NCBI RefSeq assembly: GCF_018141445.1
Contig: NZ_CP058649.1
Location: 3,801,001-3,865,000, forward strand
Length of the DNA: 64,000 nucleotides
Source of the DNA: Vallitalea pronyensis
Lineage (GTDB): Bacteria > Bacillota > Clostridia > Lachnospirales > Vallitaleaceae
Direction: 5' to 3'
The position numbers were made by a program, and so were the translations under genes. Positions 54,266 through 62,769 of this stretch are shown piece after piece; the stretch's first letter is position 1; the number at the start of each line of letters is the position of its first letter. The notes under the pieces were generated by a model. That model did not search any database and was not told the DNA's origin. It was given only the letters and a program-made list of their open reading frames with translations.

Positions 54266-54850
54266 ATGCCAAGTATAGCTAATTTTTTATCTTATGTATT
54301 TTTGACTACCTTCACACCAGGTCCCAATAATATCATGTCCATGTCCAATGCCAGTCGATATGGTCTTAAAAGGAGCATACGCTTTAATTTGGGCATTTTT
54401 ACTGGTTTTTTTATCATCATCGTGATGTGCAATATTTTTAGCGTTACTCTCTATCAAGTTATCCCCTCTGTAAAGCCTCTTATGACGTATATTGGAGCAG
54501 GCTATATCCTCATGTTAGCTTGGAAGACTTTTAAAAGTAAACCAGGTAAGAAAGGCACCATTAATACATATACCGATACATTTCAATCTGGATTACTCCT
54601 ACAATTTGTCAACCCAAAAGTTATTCTTTATGGGATTACCATTGTGTCAACTTTTATTGCACCTTATTATCATGCACCTATGATACTGGGTGGGTTTTCA
54701 CTCTTCTTAGCTTTTATAAGCTTTGTATCCACATGTTCTTGGGCGTTGTTTGGCTCCCTCTTTCAAAGTTTTCTCTCCCATCATTACAAAATCATCAACC
54801 TTGTTATGGCTTTACTTTTAGTGTATTGTGCTGTATCCCTCTTTTTTTAA
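54266..54850 (+). CDS. LysE family translocator
   Basis: This 194-aa membrane protein has six predicted helices. FTPGPNNIMSMSNASRYGLKRSIRFNLGIFTGF is the LysE/RhtB signature region, and LLQFVNPKVILYGITIVSTF the second conserved block. The family exports amino acids or their analogues. GGAGA precedes the ATG. It is a single gene that ends just before a large hairpin element shared with the convergent response regulator gene. Confidence 0.92.
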   Translation: MPSIANFLSYVFLTTFTPGPNNIMSMSNASRYGLKRSIRFNLGIFTGFFIIIVMCNIFSVTLYQVIPSVKPLMTYIGAGYILMLAWKTFKSKPGKKGTINTYTDTFQSGLLLQFVNPKVILYGITIVSTFIAPYYHAPMILGGFSLFLAFISFVSTCSWALFGSLFQSFLSHHYKIINLVMALLLVYCAVSLFF

Positions 54851-54859
54851 GTACTAAAA

Positions 54860-54961
54860 AAACACCCTGTATCTTAATCATACATGTTCTCTGGCTGCTT
54901 CCCTTCCTTTAGGTAACAAACACAAAGTACGTGCATGATAATGCAGGGTGTTTACTTCATA
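54860..54961 (-). repeat. Complex hairpin element downstream of the response regulator gene
   Basis: The outer arms include 54860-54869 and 54944-54953, with imperfect pairing inward. The interior shares GGTAACAAAC (54912-54921) and CCCTTCCTTTA (54901-54911) with the corresponding parts of the element at 19926, and both have the same ACTTCATA flank. It ends in a T run on the minus strand and serves at least as a terminator between convergent genes. Confidence 0.7.
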
Positions 54962-54973
54962 CCCAGTGACACG

Positions 54974-55624
54974 TTAATCATACTCTAAATGCATAGCATT
55001 GATGGCTAACTTTACTCTATTTTTTACATTGAACTTATGTAACAGGCGGGAAACAATGTTCCTCACCGTTCCTTCTGATAGAATAATTTCTTTCGCAATT
55101 TCTTTATTACTCAAGCCTTCAATAATGAGTTTAATCACACTTAATTCTCTTTCTGTTAGTTTAACACGAAGCTGATTGTTACGGTCACTTTTATTTTTCA
55201 ACTTTAATCGCATAGGACTAAACATTTTATTATCCATTAGTTTCATACCGATTGCCACACTTTTAATGCAAGGTATGAGGTCTTCTGGATAGATTGTTTT
55301 TGATAGAAACGCATCCACATTATTTTTTATGGCGGACTCGATATAGGGCACTTGGTCATAACTGCTTAGTATAAATATTTTTACATGAGCATGACGGGCT
55401 TTAATCATTGTTGTTGCTTCGATTACAGATATATCCGATACCTGTAAATCGAATAAAATAATATCAGGTACTGTCTTTTCACAAAATAATAGGGCTTCAT
55501 GAATGCTTTGCCTGCACCCAATTACGTGGATATCATCATCTTGTTCAATAATTTGCTTTAAGCTATGGGCCGATACATTTTCATTATTAATTATTAAAAT
55601 CTTAATCATCTTATTAAAGTACAT
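54974..55624 (-). CDS. Orphan NarL/LuxR-type response regulator with atypical receiver
   Basis: This 216-aa protein has a receiver domain (residues 6-125) and a LuxR-type helix-turn-helix (LTERELSVIKLIIEGLSNKEIAKEIILSEGTVRNIVSRLL, 152-192). The phosphoacceptor Asp59 (PDIILFDLQVSD) and the conserved Lys in FLSKT are present. The acidic pair that binds Mg2+ is replaced by Asn-Asn at residues 13-14 (ILIINNEN). Such changes usually weaken or abolish phosphorylation. No histidine kinase is nearby. The start may be 55624 or 55609; neither has a strong ribosome binding site, which implies low expression. Possible targets are the two lipoprotein genes upstream. Confidence 0.88.
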   Translation of the reverse strand: MYFNKMIKILIINNENVSAHSLKQIIEQDDDIHVIGCRQSIHEALLFCEKTVPDIILFDLQVSDISVIEATTMIKARHAHVKIFILSSYDQVPYIESAIKNNVDAFLSKTIYPEDLIPCIKSVAIGMKLMDNKMFSPMRLKLKNKSDRNNQLRVKLTERELSVIKLIIEGLSNKEIAKEIILSEGTVRNIVSRLLHKFNVKNRVKLAINAMHLEYD

Positions 55625-55863
55625 ATTTTATATAAATATTAATGTACTTTCCACCTCCATCTATACTTCCCAACTTGATACACCTTATTTTATCAAATAT
55701 TGTTTGAATATTAAATACTATTAGGCTATATTTATCATTATTTAAGTAGGTAAAAAAACCCATTTCTTTTATAGAATTAAGCCAAACAATAAGGATTCTA
55801 TTTTTATGTATATGATAGAGGGATGTGCTTTAATACTTAATTCAATGATTAGGTATGAAAAAA

Positions 55864-55892
55864 CAGACCCAAAACATACTGTTTTGAGTCTG
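55864..55892 (-). terminator. Terminator of the first lipoprotein gene
   Basis: A 13-bp stem (55864-55876 with 55880-55892, one wobble) with a 3-nt loop is followed by six T on the minus strand. Confidence 0.85.
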
Positions 55893-55912
55893 CTCACTAT
55901 AATGTGTATCAC

Positions 55913-56638
55913 CTATTGTTGAAAAGTAACACTATCAATAATACTTTGTATAATTGCAGGTGATTCTTCATCATCGTCATAGTAGCTTCCTTCAATTATT
56001 ATTGCATAATCGTTCATAATGGCTACATATGATGTCATGATACAATTATCTTCATCTATTGACATTACTGCTGTGTAAGTAAGGAATTTTTGACCACCTA
56101 ATTCTACTTCTGTTAATTCAGTGGTTTTTTCTTCATCACATAATAAATTGGTAGTTGCACGATCAAACTCTGCATAACCCTGAAGTGATTTATAAAATTC
56201 TTTATCAAATTGTTCAACTGTACATGTTACATTTGCTAAACCAGTTGCATCTGTAAAACAAAAAATATCGACACTTTCAGCTGTTGCTACTTCACTTACA
56301 TCAGATAATAATGATTTATCAATTAATTCCTCTTCCGTATATTGATACCAATCTTCAGGTATTTCAGCTTGAAGGTTAAAAAAGTCATTCTTATAAATAT
56401 TACCTTCTGTCACACCTAAAGTAAGTACACCTGCACTGGCAGATTCTGTTGGATCATCTGTACTATCTGTATTTCCCTCAGTTTCATCATCTGCATCATT
56501 ATTTTGATCATCGGCTGAGTCCACTGAACTATCAGGTTTACCGGTTTCAGCAGAATCACCATCTTTGCTTTGACAACCTACAAAAGCCATCATTGTGAAT
56601 ACAAGTATTAAACATAATAAAATTTTAATCTTTTTCAT
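55913..56638 (-). CDS. Secreted lipoprotein of unknown function (paralogue 1)
   Basis: This 241-aa lipoprotein has a signal peptide ending in the lipobox FVGC (Cys22) followed by an Asp/Ser/Thr-rich linker to about residue 70. A domain beginning LGVTEGNIYKNDFFNLQAEIPEDWYQYTEEE is shared with the next gene. The domain resembles those of clostridial lipoproteins with a PsbP-like fold, but I cannot name a family with certainty. GGAG lies 7 nt before the ATG at 56638. The tandem paralogue upstream and the near-identical three-box promoter arrays indicate duplication with regulation preserved. Confidence 0.75.
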   Translation of the reverse strand: MKKIKILLCLILVFTMMAFVGCQSKDGDSAETGKPDSSVDSADDQNNDADDETEGNTDSTDDPTESASAGVLTLGVTEGNIYKNDFFNLQAEIPEDWYQYTEEELIDKSLLSDVSEVATAESVDIFCFTDATGLANVTCTVEQFDKEFYKSLQGYAEFDRATTNLLCDEEKTTELTEVELGGQKFLTYTAVMSIDEDNCIMTSYVAIMNDYAIIIEGSYYDDDEESPAIIQSIIDSVTFQQ

Positions 56639-56775
56639 TGTTATCTCCATTTCATTTTTAATTGTGCCACATATATACTCTTTTAACGCGTTAAATCATT
56701 CATCCTTTGTTTCAACATACAGCTATAGCATTATTTGAGCACTACATATTTTGCATGCTCTTTCAGCACATAACG

Positions 56776-56868
56776 ATTATAATATGTTTATAAAAAAATT
56801 GTCAGATGTCGATTGGCTATTTTTTTTAGTCAAATGTCATGTATCTTTTCATAAAAATGACAAATGTC
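56776..56868 (-). promoter_or_regulatory. Promoter with three-box operator array, lipoprotein 1
   Basis: TATAAT on the minus strand (56776-56781) with CTGACA 18 bp upstream. Three 10-nt boxes of the form GTCARATGTC lie at 56801, 56829 and 56859, 28 and 30 bp apart. The outermost is part of a TGACA-AA-TGTCA palindrome. Confidence 0.65.
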
Positions 56869-56888
56869 ACTGAGTCTGTTTTACTTTT

Positions 56889-57479
56889 TTATTTTTCATT
56901 ATTAAACGTAACACTATCAAAAATATCTTGTACCCCTTTTGTATTTGCTTCATTTTCTATATAGGAAGCTTCAATTTCTACAATGTAATCATCAACCATT
57001 ACAGAATAATTTTGATATTTTAAACTTTGCTTGTTTGCCTTTAATGAAGCACACTTAAGGTCTGCAAAAGTGCCTTCCTCTACTTCACCAACATGATCGT
57101 CGTATATTGTTTCAATTAGATCACAGATAGATTCCACATATTCTTTTTCTGTTGTATACAAATCTTTTTTCATGGGATGCACCTTACATAAAACAGTACC
57201 CATTTGATCTTCACTGGTTAACTTCATAATACATACATCTTCTTGTGCTGTAATATCACTCATTTCTGACAAAAATGTCTCTTGAAGTCTTTCTTCTTCA
57301 CTTGCTTGAGACCATCCCTCTGGAATGTCAACTGTTAGGTTAATAAAATCATTGGTATAGGTATTACCTTCTGTTACACCCATCGTCGGTAATTTTTTTT
57401 CTTCTTTTTTTTGGCACCCTATAGCAGCCATCATGATAAATACCAGTAAGAAACATACTATAATTCTATTCTTTTTCAT
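56889..57479 (-). CDS. Secreted lipoprotein of unknown function (paralogue 2)
   Basis: This 196-aa lipoprotein has a signal peptide ending AAIGC (Cys22). It lacks the long linker of paralogue 1 and passes directly into MGVTEGNTYTNDFINLTVDIPEGWSQASEEE, which aligns along its whole length with the paralogue. The C-terminal VQDIFDSVTFNNE matches IIQSIIDSVTFQQ. Its function is unknown. GGAG precedes the ATG. It is transcribed towards paralogue 1, but each gene has its own promoter region. Confidence 0.75.
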   Translation of the reverse strand: MKKNRIIVCFLLVFIMMAAIGCQKKEEKKLPTMGVTEGNTYTNDFINLTVDIPEGWSQASEEERLQETFLSEMSDITAQEDVCIMKLTSEDQMGTVLCKVHPMKKDLYTTEKEYVESICDLIETIYDDHVGEVEEGTFADLKCASLKANKQSLKYQNYSVMVDDYIVEIEASYIENEANTKGVQDIFDSVTFNNEK

Positions 57480-57613
57480 TTTCTTTCTCCATTCTATTTT
57501 TTAGATGTGCTCACATCACTCAATTTCTTAACAATGTCTACTATTAACTTTCATGATAACTGACATGTGTATCATTCAATCAAGTATATGCTCCCCTTTT
57601 TGAGCACCTAGAG

Positions 57614-57706
57614 ATTATACAACTTTTTCTCAGAAAATATTAGATGTCAATTGACTAAATATTATGGTCATAAGTCATCTAATTTTTACTATCTATGACA
57701 AATGTC
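57614..57706 (-). promoter_or_regulatory. Promoter with three-box operator array, lipoprotein 2
   Basis: TATAAT on the minus strand (57614-57619), with boxes at 57639, 57667 and 57697. Distances from the -10 box (20 bp) and between boxes (28 and 30 bp) are identical to those upstream of paralogue 1, although the sequences between have diverged. The rest of the 57480-57929 gap holds no other gene that I can support. Confidence 0.65.
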
Positions 57707-57929
57707 ATCCTAGCTATGGTTGATTATGCATTTATAGAAGTATCATTTGACTTGCAGTTTAAACACCATTTTTCTTAACCTGTTAGAAGTAACCATTAGG
57801 CTCTATAAGTAACAATTTGGTCCTACTAAAAAACATATCTGTATACTATAATTTAGTCAAGTAAACTGAGAATAGCCATTTATTTATGGCATCATTGTAT
57901 CTACAAAAAGTTATATGGAGGACAAGAAG

Positions 57930-60218
57930 ATGAATATGTGGTATAACAAACCTGCAAATGCATGGTTGGAATACTTGCCAGTTGGTAATGGAAGACTCGG
58001 TGCCATGATCTCTGGAGGCGTTTCAAAGGAAATACTTCAACTCAATGAGGATTCAATCTGGTATGGCGGACCTGCGGAAAGAGTTAACCCTGATGCAAAG
58101 GAAACCATAAAAAAACTACAGACCATGATCATGGATGGAAAAGTATGGGAAGCGGAACAACTGGCTTTCATGGGTATGACAAGTACACCAGACAGTCAAC
58201 GGCATTATCAAACAGCTGGAGAATTATTAATTGAGTACCCTAATCTAAGTGAGGATTTTTCTGCGTACAAAAGAGAACTTGACCTTTCTCAGAGTCTGGT
58301 TCGTTCATCCTTTGTATGCAATGGTGTCCAATATGAAAAAGAATGTTTTGCCAGCTTCCCTGATCAATTGATTGCCTATAAAATAAAGGCTGACAAAAAG
58401 AGAAGTGTGTCTCTAAAAATAAGATTAGCTAGAGGCAGGTATCTGGACTACTGTGACAGGGATGGACAGAATACCATTATCATCGGCGGAACAAATGGCG
58501 GAAAAGGCGCTATTGACTTTACTGTTGCAGCAAAAGCCAAAGCGAAAGGCGGTAAAGTATATGTCCTTGGGCAATTTCTATTTGTTGAAGATGCCGATGA
58601 AGCCGAAATCTATCTTTCCATGGCAACCACATTCTACAACAGCCATGCAAAAGAAGCTGCTCTAAGAGCATACAATGTCTTACAGACAAAATCATATGAA
58701 ACGATAAAAAAAGATCATATAAATGATTACAAAAACATCTATGATCACATGCATTTTACCTTAGGCTCTCAAGAAGAAATGGATTCATTGGGTTCTAAAC
58801 CTACTGATGAACGGCTCCAATCTATCTTGAATGGCAGTGAAGATGTTCCTTTTAATGCCTTGTATTTTCAATATGGAAGATATTTACTGATATCATCCAG
58901 CAGAAAAAATTCTCTCCCTGCTAATTTAAGAGGTATATGGAATAATGAATTCGATCCACCATGGGACAGTAAATTTACCATTAATATCAATATAGAAATG
59001 ATTTATTGGGCAGCTGAAATCTGCAACATGCAGGCATGTATAGAACCTTTATTTGACCTGATAGAACGGATGCGGGTAAGAGGTAGAAAAGTAGCTAAAG
59101 ACATGTATGGCTGCAAAGGTTTTGTTGCCCATCACAATACGGACTTGTGGGCGGACTGTGCACCACAAGACATCCATCGGGCTGCATTTTGGAGTTTGGG
59201 TGCTGTATGGATATGTTTCCACCTATGGGATTATTATGATTATAGCAGAGACGTGGCATTCTTGAAAAAAGCCTATCCTACCATGAAAGAAGCTGCAGCG
59301 TTTGTCTTAGATTATCTTATGGAAGACAAAGACGGTTTTCTAGTGACTTGCCCTTCCCATTCACCTGAAAATAGCTACTACTTAGAAGGTAGACGGGATG
59401 TAAAACCCAGTATGACTTATGGACCTACATCGGATAATATGATTATTTCATATTATTTTAAAAGGATTCTGGAGTCTGCGGACATATTAGGGATTCAAGA
59501 TGATTTTGTTGAAGATATAAAAGCTGCGTTAAAAAGAATCCATCCTATAAGGATAGGTAAACACGGACAGATACAGGAATGGGTTAAAGATTATGATGAA
59601 CCCGAACCTGGTCATCGTCATACGACGCAGCTCATTGCTTTTCATCCTGCAAATGATATTACATTAAGAGGAACACCTGAGCTTGCTACAGCTGTAAAAC
59701 GCACCCTTGAAAGAAAAATTGAGTTTGGGGAAACAGCTTCTGAAGGATGGGCAATTGCTTGGAAAGCTATTTATGGTGCAAGGCTTGAAGACATCCCTAT
59801 GGCTGAGGAATTCTTAAACATGAATTATGTCAGAGCCACTGCACCAAACCTTTTTGGACTATGTGTAACCAAGGATTTATTTGTGATGGATGGCAACCTA
59901 GGCGTTGTTACTGCTATAGCAGAAATGCTCTTACAATCTCATGCTGACGAATTATCATTACTGCCCTGCTTAATTCCAAGTTGGAAAGAAGGAGACATAA
60001 AAGGGTTAAGAGCCAGAGGAAAATATACAGTAGATATGAAGTGGCATGACGCCAAACTGGATAAAGCTATTATTTATGCAGGTAAAGACGGACTCTGCCG
60101 AGTTAGAGGCAAACATCCTATCATGGTTCAAGATGTGGTATATCGACAATTAGAAGCATGTGTTATTGAGTTTACTGTTCAAAAAGGTAAAACATATACC
60201 ATTGTCCATAAGAGATAA
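57930..60218 (+). CDS. Glycoside hydrolase family 95 (alpha-L-fucosidase or galactosidase)
   Basis: This 762-aa GH95 enzyme has an N-terminal beta-sandwich (WYNKPANAWLEYLPVGNGRLGAMISGG) and a catalytic alpha/alpha barrel. The barrel carries LPANLRGIWNNEFDPPWDSKFTININIEM and the signature HHNTDLWADCAPQD, where GH95 places its catalytic Asn/Asp residues. The final domain is a beta-sandwich. Family members cleave alpha-1,2-fucose or alpha-galactose by inversion. There is no signal peptide. The ATG at 57930 lies 8 nt from GGAGG; the ATG at 57915 overlaps it. It is single, next to an unassigned large enzyme and a sulfatase on the other strand. Confidence 0.93.
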   Translation: MNMWYNKPANAWLEYLPVGNGRLGAMISGGVSKEILQLNEDSIWYGGPAERVNPDAKETIKKLQTMIMDGKVWEAEQLAFMGMTSTPDSQRHYQTAGELLIEYPNLSEDFSAYKRELDLSQSLVRSSFVCNGVQYEKECFASFPDQLIAYKIKADKKRSVSLKIRLARGRYLDYCDRDGQNTIIIGGTNGGKGAIDFTVAAKAKAKGGKVYVLGQFLFVEDADEAEIYLSMATTFYNSHAKEAALRAYNVLQTKSYETIKKDHINDYKNIYDHMHFTLGSQEEMDSLGSKPTDERLQSILNGSEDVPFNALYFQYGRYLLISSSRKNSLPANLRGIWNNEFDPPWDSKFTININIEMIYWAAEICNMQACIEPLFDLIERMRVRGRKVAKDMYGCKGFVAHHNTDLWADCAPQDIHRAAFWSLGAVWICFHLWDYYDYSRDVAFLKKAYPTMKEAAAFVLDYLMEDKDGFLVTCPSHSPENSYYLEGRRDVKPSMTYGPTSDNMIISYYFKRILESADILGIQDDFVEDIKAALKRIHPIRIGKHGQIQEWVKDYDEPEPGHRHTTQLIAFHPANDITLRGTPELATAVKRTLERKIEFGETASEGWAIAWKAIYGARLEDIPMAEEFLNMNYVRATAPNLFGLCVTKDLFVMDGNLGVVTAIAEMLLQSHADELSLLPCLIPSWKEGDIKGLRARGKYTVDMKWHDAKLDKAIIYAGKDGLCRVRGKHPIMVQDVVYRQLEACVIEFTVQKGKTYTIVHKR

Positions 60219-60269
60219 GAATGGTATCCAAAAAGTTGAACCATACATATATTAAGTGAAGATATAAGT

Positions 60270-60296
60270 AAGGGGCTGTTTTAGACGCAGCCCCTT
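60270..60296. terminator. Bidirectional terminator
   Basis: A 9-bp GC-rich stem, AAGGGGCTG (60270-60278) with CAGCCCCTT (60288-60296), and a 9-nt loop lie between the convergent GH95 and 785-aa genes. Confidence 0.85.
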
Positions 60297-60330
60297 TATT
60301 CTAATCCCATTTTTCTATTTTTTCATTATC

Positions 60331-62688
60331 CTAATAACTTTTTTTCAGCCAACCCATTCCCTTCTTACATGTGGTGGACAGTTCATCATCATCAAAGTGT
60401 ATCTGAATATCATACAGATGTTTTATATTGATATGGACAGCTGTGACAATGGGTTCATAGGGTTCAATGATTAATTGTTGATGGTTTCTTTGAACGGCAC
60501 AATTAAATGCGTGAATATGACCTTGATCATCTTCAAAAATATAGGCCGATGTTAAGGCTACTTCCTCAAGACATTTAAAATGTTCATGTACATCGTTATC
60601 ACAACACCAACCATCATCAGGTAAAGTGATGTCTCCTGCTTCTCCAACCACATTGGCTTCTTGGTGCATGGACACTTTACCTTTAGGCCTTTTATACCAT
60701 CCACTTATCATATCCACATATTGTTCTGAAATAACTTTATCTCGTCTATGGTATTTACCAGTATCTTGTTCAGTTTCCTCCCAAGCATGTACGGGTACAT
60801 GTGGGTCAACAATGAAAGCCCATCTTAACTTACCTGTTTCGCCATCAATTAACTGCATACATGCACCTAAGGTATCCATGGTCTGATATAAGTAATCGAT
60901 GTTGCCTGTTAGCTGATACAGATACCATGTGGCATAGGTTTTCCAGGAAGTCCATCCATGGGGACTGTTGATCATGTTCTTATTAAGTAACACATCATAT
61001 TGAGCCTCCCAGAAACGAATGGTTCCTCCATTCATGCGACAATCGGGGATAATCATCTGTTCCAAGCACCGATGTTTCTTTATCATGTATTCCGCCACTT
61101 GGGTATATTTCTTTTTGTCCTTCTCATCTTCTTGCACTAGAGCAAACATGGCTAACTGTAAAGTTGAACAAGATAGCATACCATCTTCAAAAGTATGTTC
61201 ACCTTCCGTTCCAATGTTGTCTTTTCTTACAGCCAGATCATCAACAGCTTTTTGTACAGAGCTATAATGTCTTTCATAGCAATCATGCCATTGGGCATCA
61301 AGCTTTCCTAGTTCTTTTTCCACAAGAACCAGTTCAAGCATTGATTTCGCCATATAGATAACACTGGTATAGTGCTCACCCATGGCATCTTCTCTTCCTG
61401 AACCCCAGCCTGTTTCTGTTCTGTAAGCACCATCTTCGCCCTGTTGTAAAATCAGCCAATCGGCTAATTTACTGGCTAAATGAAGGTAATGAATGTCTTT
61501 TTTTGCTTCATATGCATCAACTAATAGACTAACCATGGAGGCTGTATTGCAAATCCGCTTGGCCATGATGATGGGTTCGCCTTTATCAACATCGTACATT
61601 AATGGCAGAATTTCTTTGAAATTGTCTTCAACCTGGGCATCCAGATTCTTATCTGGAAAATGTTTTGCAGCTAAAAAACCTGAAAAACATCCATACCAAC
61701 TCTCTAAGTGGGTTGATGCTTTTTGCTCCATGGAAATGGATGCTTTTCGCGCTTGTTTTAAATACCAAGACCATTGATGGCGTACATATATCTTTGCTTC
61801 TGTTTCATAGCCATTTGAACTAATGGCAAACAGGTTATACACACCTGGTTCATCCAATCCATCATAATGCATAACACATGGGCTACCATGGGTCCTGCCA
61901 ATAAGTATCCTATGATCTTTTGTATTAGGCTTCTCAATATATAATGCTGTTTCACAATCTGATAGTACCTTAATGGTCAATGTTTCATTTTTCGTTAAGG
62001 TATAACGCTCCGCTTGTATCATGGGCACATGACAAGCTCTTATCATATATTCTTGAACAGATGCTACACCATCTATGGGCATCAAATAGAATGTCCAGAC
62101 TTTCTCTTCTCCTGGCATAAGGTGTTGTAAGTTTTGGGGATGCCTTTCTGGAAGAGGTCCTCCATGAAGCAAATCCATGTTAACTGTATGAATGCGATGC
62201 CCGCCGTAGCCATTGACACGATTATAATGCATGTGCCATGATGCTACTGGTTGGGGTGAACAGATACCTATTATTTTATTAAGCGGCGACATAAAATAGC
62301 CCCAAAAAAAGTTCTTTTCACAGCGTAACATAGTGGGAAAGTATTTATCATTCCATTGGGGATAGCTATCCATATAGGTATCAATACCCAGCTTCAAACC
62401 AACTTTTTCAGGCTTAAATACGCTAAGGCCGTTATTTTTTAGGGTTGCTGTGATGGTTACTTTCTCTTCTTCCCACAGATACCTTAACCCATAGTGAATA
62501 CTGTCCTTTTCACCTTCAAACGCATAGGGACTTAGTTTGCGCATATCCACGTTATATTCCTTATGGTTGGCCACACCATACCATTGAGGTCCTATATAAT
62601 TCACGTCCTCTGTAAAAGGCACGTGTATATCTTCTTCTTGATTCTGAAAAAGAATATATGCCAAGGTACCGTCTTCTCTAATTTTCAT
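60331..62688 (-). CDS. Large unassigned protein, probable glycan-active enzyme
   Basis: This 785-aa cytoplasmic-type protein has no signal peptide. The first 310 residues look beta-rich (galactose-mutarotase-like sandwich). Residues 320-690 look like an alpha/alpha toroid, with repeated helix pairs and motifs such as CFSGFLAAKHFPDKN, ASKLADWLILQQGEDGAYRTETGWGSGRED and NSPHGWTSWKTYATWYLYQLTG. A C-terminal beta region ends the protein. This layout recurs in polysaccharide lyases and in six-hairpin glycosidases such as GH88, GH105 and GH127, but I cannot match it to one. The neighbours, GH95 and a sulfatase, support action on a sulfated or uronic-acid glycan. AAGGTGA precedes the ATG. Confidence 0.7.
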   Translation of the reverse strand: MKIREDGTLAYILFQNQEEDIHVPFTEDVNYIGPQWYGVANHKEYNVDMRKLSPYAFEGEKDSIHYGLRYLWEEEKVTITATLKNNGLSVFKPEKVGLKLGIDTYMDSYPQWNDKYFPTMLRCEKNFFWGYFMSPLNKIIGICSPQPVASWHMHYNRVNGYGGHRIHTVNMDLLHGGPLPERHPQNLQHLMPGEEKVWTFYLMPIDGVASVQEYMIRACHVPMIQAERYTLTKNETLTIKVLSDCETALYIEKPNTKDHRILIGRTHGSPCVMHYDGLDEPGVYNLFAISSNGYETEAKIYVRHQWSWYLKQARKASISMEQKASTHLESWYGCFSGFLAAKHFPDKNLDAQVEDNFKEILPLMYDVDKGEPIIMAKRICNTASMVSLLVDAYEAKKDIHYLHLASKLADWLILQQGEDGAYRTETGWGSGREDAMGEHYTSVIYMAKSMLELVLVEKELGKLDAQWHDCYERHYSSVQKAVDDLAVRKDNIGTEGEHTFEDGMLSCSTLQLAMFALVQEDEKDKKKYTQVAEYMIKKHRCLEQMIIPDCRMNGGTIRFWEAQYDVLLNKNMINSPHGWTSWKTYATWYLYQLTGNIDYLYQTMDTLGACMQLIDGETGKLRWAFIVDPHVPVHAWEETEQDTGKYHRRDKVISEQYVDMISGWYKRPKGKVSMHQEANVVGEAGDITLPDDGWCCDNDVHEHFKCLEEVALTSAYIFEDDQGHIHAFNCAVQRNHQQLIIEPYEPIVTAVHINIKHLYDIQIHFDDDELSTTCKKGMGWLKKSY

Positions 62689-62769
62689 CTATTCACCTTC
62701 ATTTCCACTTATCTATTTGTAGATGGTCCAATCTACCTGATGATTCATGTACGTCGCTGCACCCTTTAT

